Shown piece by piece: positions 34,634-45,717 of a DNA stretch of 64,000 bases. A program made the translations under genes and the position numbers. The stretch is from Siphonodentalium dalli (taxonomy: Eukaryota; Mollusca; Scaphopoda; Gadilida; Siphonodentaliidae): assembly GCA_032622095.1 (NCBI GenBank), contig CP136069.1:82112958-82176957 (forward strand), read 5' to 3'. The stretch's first letter is position 1. Each line of letters starts with the position of its first letter. The notes beneath the pieces are model-generated. The model worked only from the letters and a program-made list of their open reading frames with translations. It was not told the origin of the DNA and ran no database searches.

Positions 34634-34680
34634 CAGTAATGTCCAAAGTAATTGACCACTTAACCACAGCAGAATTATGG
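34634..34680. mobile_element. Tc1-like MITE, copy 3 (left part only)
   Basis: Again 175 bp on from copy 2. It breaks off after CAGCAGAATTATGG, marking the end of the tandem array. Confidence 0.8.
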
Positions 34681-34689
34681 CGTTCAATA

Positions 34690-36110
34690 TGGTCTACCTA
34701 ATTCTGCTCCAAAAACATGTATATTGAATATATGGATGTTTATTGGGGGGAAACCGATTATTTCAATGATATTTTCATTAAATGGGATCCAAACACCGAC
34801 CTACGGGAGCGCGCTTTGCGCGCGACTGTTTCTTAAGTATATGTGCATATTGTCAACAATTGGAATCACAACAAATAAGATTGTCGGGGGTCCCTTGCGC
34901 TTGCGCGATCTGTCCATCAAAACATATTTAGACATCTCAAGACACGTAAGACCCAATAACTTAATATACAGAATAGATACATCTATTGCCTGAGTGACTA
35001 ATATTTATATTTGTTACAATGGGGTCAAATAGTTGCGAAGCCAGCACCACAATTCTTTCCCTCCATAGTAAATATTAAAACAACTTCTAAAGAATTATTT
35101 ATTTACCTTATATTTGGTATGGAGCGTCCTTGGTTTACTGGAGTTCAGATTTGTTAACATCACGTCACCAAGTCAATTACTTGCGAAGCCACAGCCATAA
35201 CTATTTCCCTCCATAGTAATTCTCAAAACAACTTCTTAAGAACAATTGACCAGGTCAGTCGCGCAATTATTGGAAGAGCCACGGTCAATCATTTTTTTAA
35301 ACCAAATTTTACATTTAAATTATTCCTTTATTTAACCAAAAAAAAAAAATTAAATGAGAAAATTAACTTTTACTACTTGCTAAATTTTATCTTTTAATTA
35401 TTTCATTTAAATTTTAGACTAAAATTTAAAAATATACATTCCCAGTATTTACAGTATACTAAGTCCAAGTCTTTATAATCTGTTGAGTGACCCCACAGTC
35501 ATTTACTTCCTTTGTTAGTAATAATTTGAAGGATTACTTGTTTAAACGCAATTGTTATCAAAATATTTTATGTATTTTTTATAATTTCTATTTATATGTA
35601 ATACTATAATCTTGGTGGCGTTACCATTTCTGACTATGGTTTTCTTGTTTATTATTGTTATTTACAACTGCACGTACTACTCTATATATCTTTAAGGATG
35701 AATTGAAGATATATATTTTTTAATTTAAATCGTACAATCGACGTGGTTGGAATTGACGTTTTTTTGTTTTGTTTTGTTATTTGAATATTTTTTATTGGGA
35801 TAAATCCGATAAAAACATGAACATCAAAAACATTAATTCGCAAAAATAAAAGACGACAATTTGTTTTTACATATATAGCGATGTATACACCAATCTAGTG
35901 CGCTAGACTACGATTTTGAGGACACCTGGTTATCATATCTCCTTGAAGATAGAGATACAGAAATGACAAGGTACTCCTCTGTTCGTGGTGCTATACTGAC
36001 TAATTATTCTCACTTTAAATAAATGTTGCTATATATCAGCTACGTGTGCCCGACGCCGAGTGAGATTTTAACTGGTTTATGTTAAGCTATGAGTCTGTTC
36101 TGAATAATGT
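34690..36110. other. Mostly unannotated; weak two-copy repeat
   Basis: A degenerate ~170-bp direct repeat lies at about 35035-35095 and 35195-35255 (TTGCGAAGCCA, TTTCCCTCCATAGTAA, AAAACAACTTCT). The rest is AT-rich without genes. Confidence 0.45.
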
Positions 36111-36117
36111 AAGAAAT

Positions 36118-36336
36118 CGATTTATATTACGACAAAATCAGAGGGTAATTCTGAAATATTTCTTACTTTTTTCTCTCTTGTTCGTGACCTCATCTAAATA
36201 AATATTAAACAATACCGACGCCCATGTTTATTCTAGCCTGTCAGCCCACTCATATTCATAATCCAGGTGAGGTCACGAGAGAGTAGAAAAATAAGAAATA
36301 TTTCAGAATTACCATGTGATTTCGTCGTTAAATAAC
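36118..36336. mobile_element. Palindromic MITE
   Basis: ACGACAAAATCAGAGGGTAATTC... (36129) pairs with the reverse complement of 36267-36337 through GGTAATTCTGAAATATTTCT and CGTGACCTCA, leaving a ~70-bp loop. No clear target duplication. Confidence 0.65.
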
Positions 36337-36337
36337 G

Positions 36338-36836
36338 ATGTGTTGATTTGTATGAGTAAATAACCGACAAGTAATCACTGAGCGCTGGATGTTTAGTTGA
36401 TCAGTTGATCGATTTTTAATTACAATAAGCTGTATGGTGGTGGATTTAGGAGAATCATATCATATGTATCGCCATTATTTCTGAGCCGGGTCAATCTAGG
36501 TTGTATACATGTATGATGAAAAATATATTACCAAACGTCACTACATTGTCATAAACATACTTCCCATATATTGGGATTTACATTAGTTCAAATAGAGGAA
36601 GGATGTTGGCACATATAAGAGATTTAACTCTCTTTCACCCATCTTGTTTATGCTGTTGAATTCAAGTTTGGTGCTGGTATATTCTTAATAATTTCTAAGA
36701 TGAGGGGAGGGGGTGACGTGGGCGGGTTTAGAATGGGGATGAAGTTTTAACGCCCTACTTTTATCAAAATGTTCAACAGTAGGAAATTCCATGCCTGATA
36801 CAACATTAGTTGTCAATTTGATTTTCACACCAAAAT
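36338..36836. other. Unannotated flank of the tyrosine-recombinase retroelement
   Basis: No gene or repeat recognised. Confidence 0.4.
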
Positions 36837-37026
36837 TATATTTTCCCGCGTTTCGCCAAGTATGGCGGGAAAATTATGTCTTGTACCGTTGCACGAAATA
36901 AACAACTCAGGAGTATTGACCAATGGGGAGTCCCATATATTGGTCACGTGATGTTTTAGTGAACGATCGAGAATATTCTGTGTAGAGTCAGTTTTCAAGC
37001 GAAACGCGTGACGATAGCACACAATT
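36837..37026 (+). repeat. Split direct repeat A1
   Basis: 190 bp starting TATATTTTCCCGCGTTTCGC, matched at 49357-49546 with one difference. Contains a palindrome TTTTCCCGC...GCGGGAAAA at its start, GGTCACGTGATG and CGAAACGCGTGACGATAGC. Gag starts six bases after its end, so it presumably acts as 5' leader and promoter region (inference). Confidence 0.92.
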
Positions 37027-37126
37027 TTACAATGGACGCCGCACATTTGAATGCTGTTATCGATGGTCGTTTAAAAGCCCCAATGACTACTTGCCAAAAG
37101 GAAATTTTATCCAGCATGGAAACTAT

Positions 37127-40008
37127 CTGTATCTGTATGTGGTACGTCCTTAGTAACCAAATCTGGCTTTTGCAGGACGGCGGGAGGAGCGCTAGTGATG
37201 TTCTCCCAGTGCCGACTTGAATGTTTCTAAGTCGGCAGCGTTGACTGTGGTATCGTCCAGATGGTTCCAGTCAATAACTGTTCTTGGAAAGAAGGAGTTT
37301 CCAAATTGATCCGTGTTTGTCCGGATCAGCTCGAAGGCACTTTCGTTGTTTACAGTCAGTTTTTCTATGATGTTATCACTGACAAAATCCTCGAACTTTA
37401 CTGCTTTCCTCTTTCTCCTTGGTTTATAGTTTGTCAGGTAGTTTTCAGGTTTTATACCCGGGGCCGACCCCTTAACCACCTTATAAAATAACGCTAGTCT
37501 CTGCTCTGTTCTTCTTGATTCTAGTGATGGTAATCCTAGATCCTTGAGCATGGTCGTCACGCATCCTTTCTCTCTTGATCGGTAGTCTTGCTTGATAAAC
37601 CGCGCTGCTCTCCGTTGGACCCTCTCTAGTTTTGTTTTGTCTTTCTCGTAGTATGGGTCCCAGATTGTTGCTGCGTATTCCAGTTGGGGACGGACTAGTG
37701 CTACGTATGATGTTTTTCGAAAGTCTATTGGGCAGTGCCTCAGGTTTCGTCGGATGAAGCCCAGGGTAGAATTTGACTTCTTTGTGATGGTATCTATGTG
37801 GTGCTGCCATGTCATGTCATTTGCGAATTGGACACCGAGGTAGGGGTTGTGATTCACCTCTTGTAGGAATTGTCCCGCTAGTTGGTAGAAGCGTTGTGTC
37901 TTTTACTTTAGACTCATGATGTAACATTTGGATGGATTGAAGCGCATTCCCCAATTTATGGCCCACTGTTCTAGGTTACATAGGTCCTGTTGTAGTATTT
38001 CATGATCTTTGTAGCTATTTATCTGTCGGTAGAGCAGGCAATCATCTGCGAATAATCGGACTTGTGATTTTACATTGTCCGGTAGGTCGTTGATGTGGCA
38101 TAGAAACAGGAGCGGTCCTAACACTGTTCATTGTGGTACCCCTGATAATACATCTGCCTCTTCAGAGAAATCTCCTTCCAGTGCCACTCTCATCTTTCTT
38201 TCTTTTAAGAATGACATTAGCCACTTGTGGATCGGGCCCGTGATTCCGTAGTGCTTTAGCTTGACTAGTAGGCTGTCATGAGGCACGGTGTCAAAGGCCT
38301 TAGAGAAGTCAAGGATTGCCATATCTATTTTCTTCTTCTTGTCAAGTGAATTTAGTATGTCATGTGTAGTCACTGCCAGTTGGGTTTCGCAGGAGTATCC
38401 GCTACGGAAGCCATGGTTTAGATTTGTTAGGATGTTGTATTTTTCGAGATGTTGGAGGATGTGGCGGCAGATGAGGTGTTCCAGCATCTTGCAAGGTACT
38501 GAGGTTAGGGAGACTGGTCGGTAGTTCTCGGCTAGGTGTCTATCTCCTTTCTTGTAGACCGGTGCTATGTTAGCGCTACGCCAGTCGCTTGGTAATGTAC
38601 CTGTGTCCAGTGAGAGTTGAAAGATTTGTCTGAAGGCAGGTGCCAGTTGATTTGCATATTTTTTCAGAATCATGTTGGGTATTCCATCTGGACTCGATGC
38701 TTTTGAGGGATTCAGTCTCTTCAGCAAAGCTTCGACTCCGTTCACTGCCACTGTTAGTTTGCCAATGGTATCGCATTTGGGTTTTAAGTCTGGTACTGGT
38801 GGTTGATGTTTGGTGAAAACTGAGTGGAATTGCTTAACTAGTACTTCTGCTTTGCCTTTTGGGTCTTCAACTAGTTTACCGAGATGTTTCAGTGGTGATA
38901 CTCCGATGTTATCCGGTCGTCTGCTTTTAACATAGTTCCAAAAGGGCTTCGTTGTCTTTTTCTCCAATCCTTCTTTAATCTTTGTGTTGATGTGATTCCA
39001 TTCTGCCTTTCTCATTTCTCGTTTGCAGTCTTTTTGGATCGTCCGATAGTTTGTCCAGATATTGGTCTTCTTTGCTTGGTTGTACAGTCGTCGTTTCTTC
39101 CTGAGTAGTTTTCTGATCTTATGGGTCACCCATGGTGTATTGTATTTCGGTGATATGAGCTTCGATGGTATGTGTTGGTCCATAGCTCCAAGGATCCCGT
39201 TCTTTATGTGTTTCCACATGTCCTCTACGGTGGCGTTCTTTATCATCCGTAATCCTTCTCCCATTATTTGCAGGTCCAGTCCTAGTTGTGTCCATTCAGC
39301 CTTTTTGTACAGATATCACTTTCTTGGTTTTGCACGTTGGTATGTGGGTTTAATGTCTAGATCTGTGATGACGATTGAGTGGTCAGAGATGCCTGGTATG
39401 CTGTTAGATGACTTAACCAGTGAAGCATTGTTGGTGAAAACCAGGTCCAGCAGGTTTTTCTCACGAGTTGGTTGATCGTGGATTTGCTTCAGTCCTTTAT
39501 CTGACATGATGTCAAGTAGCTGGGTTTGCACCTCCTTGTCTTGTGCTCCCTTGTTTACTACTGTCTTGTTCCAGTCTATATCCGGGCAGTTAAAGTCACC
39601 GCAGAGGATGATTTGCTTTTGTTTTCCGGATGTGGCTAGATTGATGGATTTTTCCAGCTCTGTGGTGTGATGGTTCTCTCTTTTGGGCATGTAGTATGCT
39701 CCGACTAGGATATCCTGGCTTGATGCTGATTTCACTTTCACCCAGTTGATCTCGCTATCTGTCACCAAGTGGGATTGCTCGGATGAAATTAAGCTTTTAT
39801 GGACCAGGATGAATACTCCTCCTCCAGTCGATTCTCTGTCGTTTCTGTAACTTTGGTAATTTTCAGGGAAAATTTCACTGGATTTGATGTGATCCGGTGA
39901 TGGGTTTTTTCCCGGCTTGACTCCTTTTAGCCATGACTCGGTGCCGATCACTATGTCTGGTTTGATGTATTCCAATGATACTGCTAGTTCGGCTCGCTTG
40001 TCGCGTAT
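37127..40008 (-). mobile_element. 5'-truncated LINE (CR1/Jockey-type), inserted in gag
   Basis: Minus-strand element of about 2.9 kb ending in a short ATACAGATACAG microsatellite-like 3' terminus (37127-37139). The 5-bp duplication ACTAT flanks it (37122-37126 and 40009-40013). Removing the insert plus one duplication restores the gag frame exactly (ATG GAA ACT ATG ATG AAG), which fixes both borders. The 5' end lies inside the first endonuclease motif, so ORF1 and the 5' UTR are absent. Confidence 0.85.
37192..40008 (-). pseudogene. LINE ORF2: AP-like endonuclease and reverse transcriptase, with three stops
   Basis: One continuous frame read from 40008 down to the stop at 37192-37194. The endonuclease region (40008-39316) has SIRDKRAEL, IGTESWL, GGGVFILVHKSL, LCGDFNCPDIDW, NLLDLVFTN and GISDHSIV. 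The reverse transcriptase (39264-37903) has SPDGIPNMILKKYA, NYRPVSLTSVPCKMLE, FRSGYSCETQL, LDFSKAFDTVPHD, GVPQ and LFADDCLLY. The C-terminal domain (37902-37195) has YLGVQFANDMTWQHHI, RRNLRHCP, LVRPQLEYAATIWDPY and VQRRAARFI. In-frame stops at 39316-39318 (TGA), 38128-38130 (TGA in place of the Gly of GVPQG) and 37903-37905 (TAA) make it non-functional; no frameshift is needed. CR1-like or another Jockey-superfamily clade is likely. Confidence 0.9.
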
Positions 40009-41092
40009 ACTATGATGAAGGCACAGCTTCACACGTTTAAAGGTGATTTGGATCACACACAAAAGCTGAACAATGACTTACAAATCGCCAAAATTCAGGA
40101 AACGTGCGCAGATCAGTACGTGTTCAAGCGGAAAGGTTGTGAAGACCAATTTAAGTTTAACACTTCCATTGCAAACAATAAAGGAGGCTGATGCGTTATT
40201 GGACAATAATTCGATTCAACCTGCACAAGAAAAGTTAGCAGAAGGTATTGCAGATTTAGTATTCCGCCAAAAACTAATCAAAATTGCCGACAGTTCGGAG
40301 CACGGGTGGGCTACCGTAGGGGAGTATCTCGCTAATCCTATAGCGGACAATTCGGATGATGAAAGACGCTTATCCAAGTCGATCGTTAAAGCTGGCCAAA
40401 AGATTAAGCTGCGAAAGAAGAAAACGCCGAGTCGCACTCACCCCTATGATTCGACAACACCTCGTCAATCAGCACAACCGACTCAGAGGCGTTATTTCGC
40501 TAAAATCCGTTTCAGATTCTGGATCCAGATTACAGATTGGTCCCCGTACGACTTGGTTCGGCAAAAGAACAGACCACAAATTTGCAGAATCAGTAAACGA
40601 ACAGACCGTAATCCTAATTTGGTGGTAATCCGATTGGGATTCGGATTCCGATTACGGACTCAAATGTTCGTAATGTAAACAAACCGAGATTTCGCCACCT
40701 CAGAGTTTAAAAACACAATAAAACATAAGAATCCGTCTCTTGTGTACAAATTATTGCAGAATATAAACGATCTATATCAAAGAATTTTAAATGCGGAGAC
40801 AAATTTGTTTTATTGAATGTAAACTGGGAGAATATTACTGAAATTAGCCAAATAATAACGCTATTGATAGTAACGCTGGGGGAGCACTTCGGTTGATGGC
40901 GAAGAAATTGCAAATCATTGTTGATTGTCACTTTCATATGTCCATTTCATAATTCCATCCTTAAAATACCGCCCGAACGCATGTCGATTTCGAATTCGGC
41001 GGATACGTCACCATTGACGGAATTCGTGGATATGTCTTCTGCGCTGTGTTATTATAATGTTTCTTCTTATTCAAGAAATAGTAGGATTATAT

Positions 41093-44000
41093 GAGGGGGA
41101 CCACCCACCCCCTCTGGCATCCGGCATCCGGCTTAAAATGGGGGGTGGCATCTGGAATACTCCATAACAGAGGGTGGCATCCGGAATACTATTTATACCA
41201 ATTTAACCCATTGTTGCCAAACGTTTATAGCTAAAACAAAGCATTGGTAGTATCAAATGTGCAATTCATTCTATATATGACCATATATACTCAAAGAAAG
41301 AATGAGACGTGGGAGTACTATGCAACTATCCCTTTACGTTGTTCCATTCCGTCTCCGTGTCACAGCATAAAAACCTTCCATGGGGGGATTCTGGGTCGGG
41401 TTTAGCCTCTTCAATGATATTTTTGTTTTGAAATTCGTCACACCCAACGATGCGGTCCACTGAGTAACACCGTATACTCATTGATGAGGAGGGGTTTTAG
41501 CTCCGATAATGAAATATTGGTTCCATTTGACAGAGACAAACAAAAACTCCGCTGTTCCGGACGGCGAGATGAACTGAATTCCATCCGGATGGATTATTCC
41601 AGGAGATATTGGTCGACATATGCACCCCCCCCCCCCCCAGGACTCAACTTCATCCCACTAATTTTCTGTCTTAATGTCTCCTCTAATTTTTTTCTGTTGT
41701 TAACAAGAAAATAAAGTGGTCGCAGAGACTCCAGACAAGATGGCGTCCATCATGGTGGCCATTTTTGTTATATGCACCAGGTATCTTTGAGCACCATTAT
41801 AGTAAAGATGATATCACACGGGGTCTTGTTTCCGCTCGATTCGTTACCATTACAAATTAGCCAAAAATCCGACACCAGAATCCAATATGGCGGTCAAGAT
41901 GGCCACCGAAATGTGAAAATATCCTATTTTTCTGACATTTCACCGCCTTTCGTTTGTCTCTGTGGGAAAATATTGGCATCTTGGCGTAAATTTATACATT
42001 TATTGTCGAGACAACTCACCGATTCTTACAGATGAGTTGGAAATACTGAGGTGAAGTAATTACCTTACATCTCATACACGAAATTGTTTTCCAAATCGAA
42101 GATGACGGCCAAAATGGCGACCAAAATTTGAAATCACGCCTACATTCATTTACTTTCTTACGATGGGCGTTATTGTTTCGCGATTTCAACCCACCATTAC
42201 ATGTTGGTATATGGAATATTGATATGAAGTATGTATTCATTTGAGTTTGGCAATTGATACTCACAGTCAAGTAGGCGGTCAAGAAGTGTGGGTATATTAT
42301 GCATTATGGCCTTCTACGCCTTAGCAGAACGGCATCCGTCAAATGTCAGGCTTTCAACATTCGAAGCCATATACAGAAGTTTTCCGGGTACGTCAGTGCA
42401 TTAGATGAGTATGTGAATTGATGAACCATATATTGAGAAGTGGCTGTTTGGGAAGATCACCAGGTGCACATGTTGTTATCCCCATCAGGTTACCAAAGCT
42501 GAATATACGCAGATAGAGACCGGCACCGGCATGTGCATTGTTTGACACATTCCCATTAGTGGGACCTTTCTACAAAGAAGTTTAGAAAACTGTGTTGGTG
42601 TGAGCGAGATAGATTAATCTGACGAAGACATGGAAACTGGTCCAGATAATGCTGAATGTGGCAAATCAGAATAAACTCAGGTACTGTTGTTTTGATTCTT
42701 GGAAGTTAAAATATGACTAATCGGCGCACCTATATACGATTACGGCCATTATGGGCGCTTAGTGGAGAATCGCGATTATTAATTGTGGGTTTTCATCCTT
42801 CCAGAAGGCTACGACTTATGTTGGAACTCATAGATGGCTTATATTATGTACCGTTTTGTCCATCGAAATAATGGCAAAAAGTTGAAATTAGTATGTGATC
42901 AAATCGACTTCTTTTCAATTTCTGGCCGCCAGTTTGATCGCCATCTTGACTGTGAGAATTTGCCAAACTTAATTGAGTACTTCATATACATTTTCCATAT
43001 GAACATGTAATTGTGGGCATAAATCGCGTAGCAATAAGGCCCATCATAAAAAAGTAAAGGAATGTGAGCTTGTTTTCAAATTTCGGTCGCCATTTTGGTC
43101 ACCATCTTCAATTTGGAAAACAATTTCTTGCATGAGATGCAAGGTAATTACTTCACCTCAGTATTTCCAACTCAACTGTCAGCATGTGTCCAGTTGTCTC
43201 GAAAATAATGCCCAATGATGTGGAATTGAGGGAATTTCGTTGATTTTTCAAAATATTTCGGCCATTGTGGGCGCCATTTTAGATTTTGTGGGACTTTTAT
43301 TTGGATATGGTACAAGGACAGCTCTTCGCCTAAGTGTTCCCAACTCACAATAGTAAACAGGTGTGGATTTGTCGTGACAATAACGCTCACTTATGTTAAA
43401 ATCGGCGATTCTGGTGGCCATTTTGGCCGCCATCTTGGATTTGGGTGAATATTCCTCAACTCAGGTATAAGAAGAATCCTAGCTCGAGTATCTACTGCAC
43501 ATATATATGCATGGGTGTTGTTATAATAGCAATATCATTCATTGATTCGAAACATTACATCGCGTTATTAGCGTCGATTCGGCTTTGACCTATTATACCG
43601 GCATTTGGGAAAACGTGATATCGGACAAAAATATCCCACAATGAATGTATATTATGGTCGCCTTGTGTTTGTTAATGACTCTTCTATACGACAAATGTAT
43701 AAATTCACGCCTAGATGCCAATATTTTCCCACAGACAAACGAAATGTGGTGAAATGTCAGAAAAATAGCTTATTTTCACATTTCGGCGGCCATCTTTGCC
43801 GCCATATTGGATTCTGGTGTCGGATTATTTGCTAATTTGTAAGGGTTGAATATTAGCATAACGAATCGAGCGGAAAACAAGACCGCATGTGATATCATCT
43901 TTACTATAACGGCGATCAAAGAGACCTGGTGCATATAAATAAAATGGCCGCCATGATGGACGCCATCTTGTCTGGAGTCTCTGCGCCATTTTTTTTCCTG

Positions 44001-44439
44001 GTTAACGACCGAAAAAAATTAGAGGAGACATTAAGACCGAAAATTAGTGGGGTGAAGTTGAGTCCTGGGGGTTCAGAGGTCGACCAATATCTCTTGGACT
44101 AGATGCCTCAAATTTGAGCGCCATGTTTACTAAGTTAGATTTTCAAGGTCGCAAGTCGAAGTCTCGTAAGCGATCGAGTTATCTCTCGTACTATACATTT
44201 TGCGTTCACCGTCTACACTATTGTTGTCATTGTTTCTATTGACTGGTAAGAAAATTAAATATGTTAATTATTAGTTAATTATGAATGCAAAAAACAACAC
44301 TAAATAATATCTCATTATAATTTCGGCATCCGGAATACGAAATATACAGGTTTCGGCATCCGGCGTACTGACACTCGGCATCCGGAATACTCTGTATTAA
44401 CCCCGGAATCCGGCGTACGAAAAGGGGGTGGTCCCCCTC
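41093..44439. mobile_element. 3.3-kb foldback element with >1-kb inverted arms
   Basis: The tips GAGGGGGACCACCC ... GGGTGGTCCCCCTC are bordered by a perfect TTATAT duplication (41087-41092 and 44440-44445). Subterminal GGCATCCGGMATNC words repeat on both sides. The left arm (to ~42290) pairs with the right arm (from ~42915) through ATTAGAGGAGACATTAAGAC-type, TGGCGCAGAGACTCCAGACA-type, GATGGCGTCCATCATGG and GGTGAAGTAATTACCTT-type blocks. Many copies of AAGATGGCSGCCATTTT occur. The right arm contains an extra ~490 bp (43200-43690). No open frame has a recognised domain. Confidence 0.8.
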
Positions 44440-44585
44440 TTATATGGTATCGATGGATTATCAGATACACGTATGTACTATCATCTAGTCTTAAAGTTAT
44501 AGCAATTTCATGTTTAACATGTTTTGTTTCGTTAAATGCAGTCGATTTGCACAATAGGCTATGTATAGACAACAGACACATGTTA

Positions 44586-45331
44586 CAGGGACGTGGCTAG
44601 AAGTTTCCTCAAATTTCCGACCAACTGCACCCCCCCCTTACCCCCCCCCCCCCCCCCCCCCCCATTGAGCCAAACATCAATCTCACAGGTTCGCAGAATT
44701 CAATTTGCTCCCCATGGAAATATCCAATCTGACAAACACTAAGATTGGAAAATTACCAACTTTTACTGGTTGAACAAAATAAAACAATGAGAACAATGCC
44801 AACCTATATATGGTGTCAAATTAATGTCCAACTAATGTTGTGTCATGCATGAAATTTCCGACTGCTGGAATGTACCAAAGTTTAGTTTAGATATATTTAT
44901 TTCAAATATATATGTCAAATTTAGATAACACATGATATATAACACATACATTTGTTTATACATACAAAGGAATTGTGGGACAAGTACTGACTCACTTAAG
45001 GGTACCCCCCTCTCCCATATGTTATTACACTGAAAAAAATAAATAATTAGTAATGGCAATTTAAAGCAACATGACTACCAAAACAAGTTGAACATATATA
45101 CAGATCACTGGACACCCCCTCTCCCGAGTTAGTCATAAGTTTGTATATGTATTTATTTAAAATCGGGTTTGTTTGTTGCGTATGTTGGTTAGTACGTATC
45201 ATTATTTGAAACAGTTAGTCAAAATAATCCTGATTTTCCTCACGTATGAATGACTGCACAGCTTAGCAAATTGTACCAAAGTTCGGGGTGGGGGTCGAGA
45301 CACCCAATCAACCCCTGTCGTCACGTCCCTG
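44586..45331. mobile_element. Small hAT-like MITE
   Basis: CAGGGACGTGGC (44586) is mirrored by GTCACGTCCCTG (to 45331), so the tips are CAGGGACGTG inverted. C-runs at 44628-44664 and a GGGGTGGGGGTCGAGAC block mark the subterminal regions. The 8-bp flanks do not match, so the assignment is tentative. Confidence 0.45.
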
Positions 45332-45717
45332 TTCAACTGACAAGTTTCGTGTGTTCTTCACAACATCTTCGGAATTTGATTCAGGAGGCCTAGAGCTGTC
45401 ATGTTTAGATATGCTTGCCATCATCAATAAACACACTTTAACTTGAAAAAAAAGATGCGATTAAGTCGGATTGGCAGCAAATTATGTGCCGTGTATATAC
45501 ACATAGAAGAAAATCATGACTTTCACAACAAACATGCACTTTATAAATATAAGATACAAATGATATTTGTGTCAAATACATGAGCCATGTTTGACGCTGG
45601 GAGAGAGTTTCGAAGACCACGTGGATTTCAAAATCTGACCTAGAATCCGAAATTAGCTCCGCCCCCCGTAATCGGCTTTGGATTCTCAATCCGGATTTTA
45701 TCGAAATTACGGCTCTG

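Larger units (their letters stand above)
37032..40483 (+). pseudogene. gag of the retroelement, split by a LINE and frameshifted
   Basis: The ATG at 37032 (context ACAATGG) opens MDAAHLNAVIDGRLKAP..., which runs to METI at the ACTAT duplication (37122-37126). It resumes after the LINE at 40009 as METMMKAQLHTFKGD and continues to VFKRKGCEDQFKFN. After a one-base frameshift near 40165-40175 it goes on as IKEADALLDNNSIQPAQ, KLIKIADSSEHGWATVGEYL and NPIADNSDDERRLSKS. The basic KRKG-QFKFN and IADxSEHGW-V-EY...ADDSDDE-type motifs are typical, from memory, of gag-like proteins in mollusc tyrosine-recombinase elements. It breaks again at 40484 and the C-terminal CCHC knuckle lies beyond that insertion at 45761-45802. 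Confidence 0.8.
40484..45717. mobile_element. hAT-like non-autonomous element in gag, itself carrying two insertions
   Basis: The left border CAGAGGCGTTATTTCGCTAA followed by AATCCG is inverted at the right border (reverse complement CAGAGCCGTAATTTCGATAA then AATCCG), and similarity continues through AGAATCC and GATTAC. Both ends have GGATT/AATCC words. CAGAG tips resemble hAT elements, but the 8-bp flanks (AACCGACT and TCTATTCA) do not match. Gag frame continues across a precise excision. Subtracting the nested elements 41093-44439 and 44586-45331 leaves about 1.1 kb with no coding sequence. Confidence 0.6.

Noticed and set aside
38288-39475. Plus-strand open frames within the LINE
   Set aside because: Antisense shadows of the endonuclease/RT frame.
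40009-40062. Methionine at 40062 as the LINE ORF start
   Set aside because: The segment 40014-40062 is antisense to host gag, outside the LINE as defined by the ACTAT duplication.
40484-45717. Continuous gag-pol gene spanning this interval
   Set aside because: Inverted ends at both borders and nested elements show an insertion; the inner open frames are unrelated to gag.
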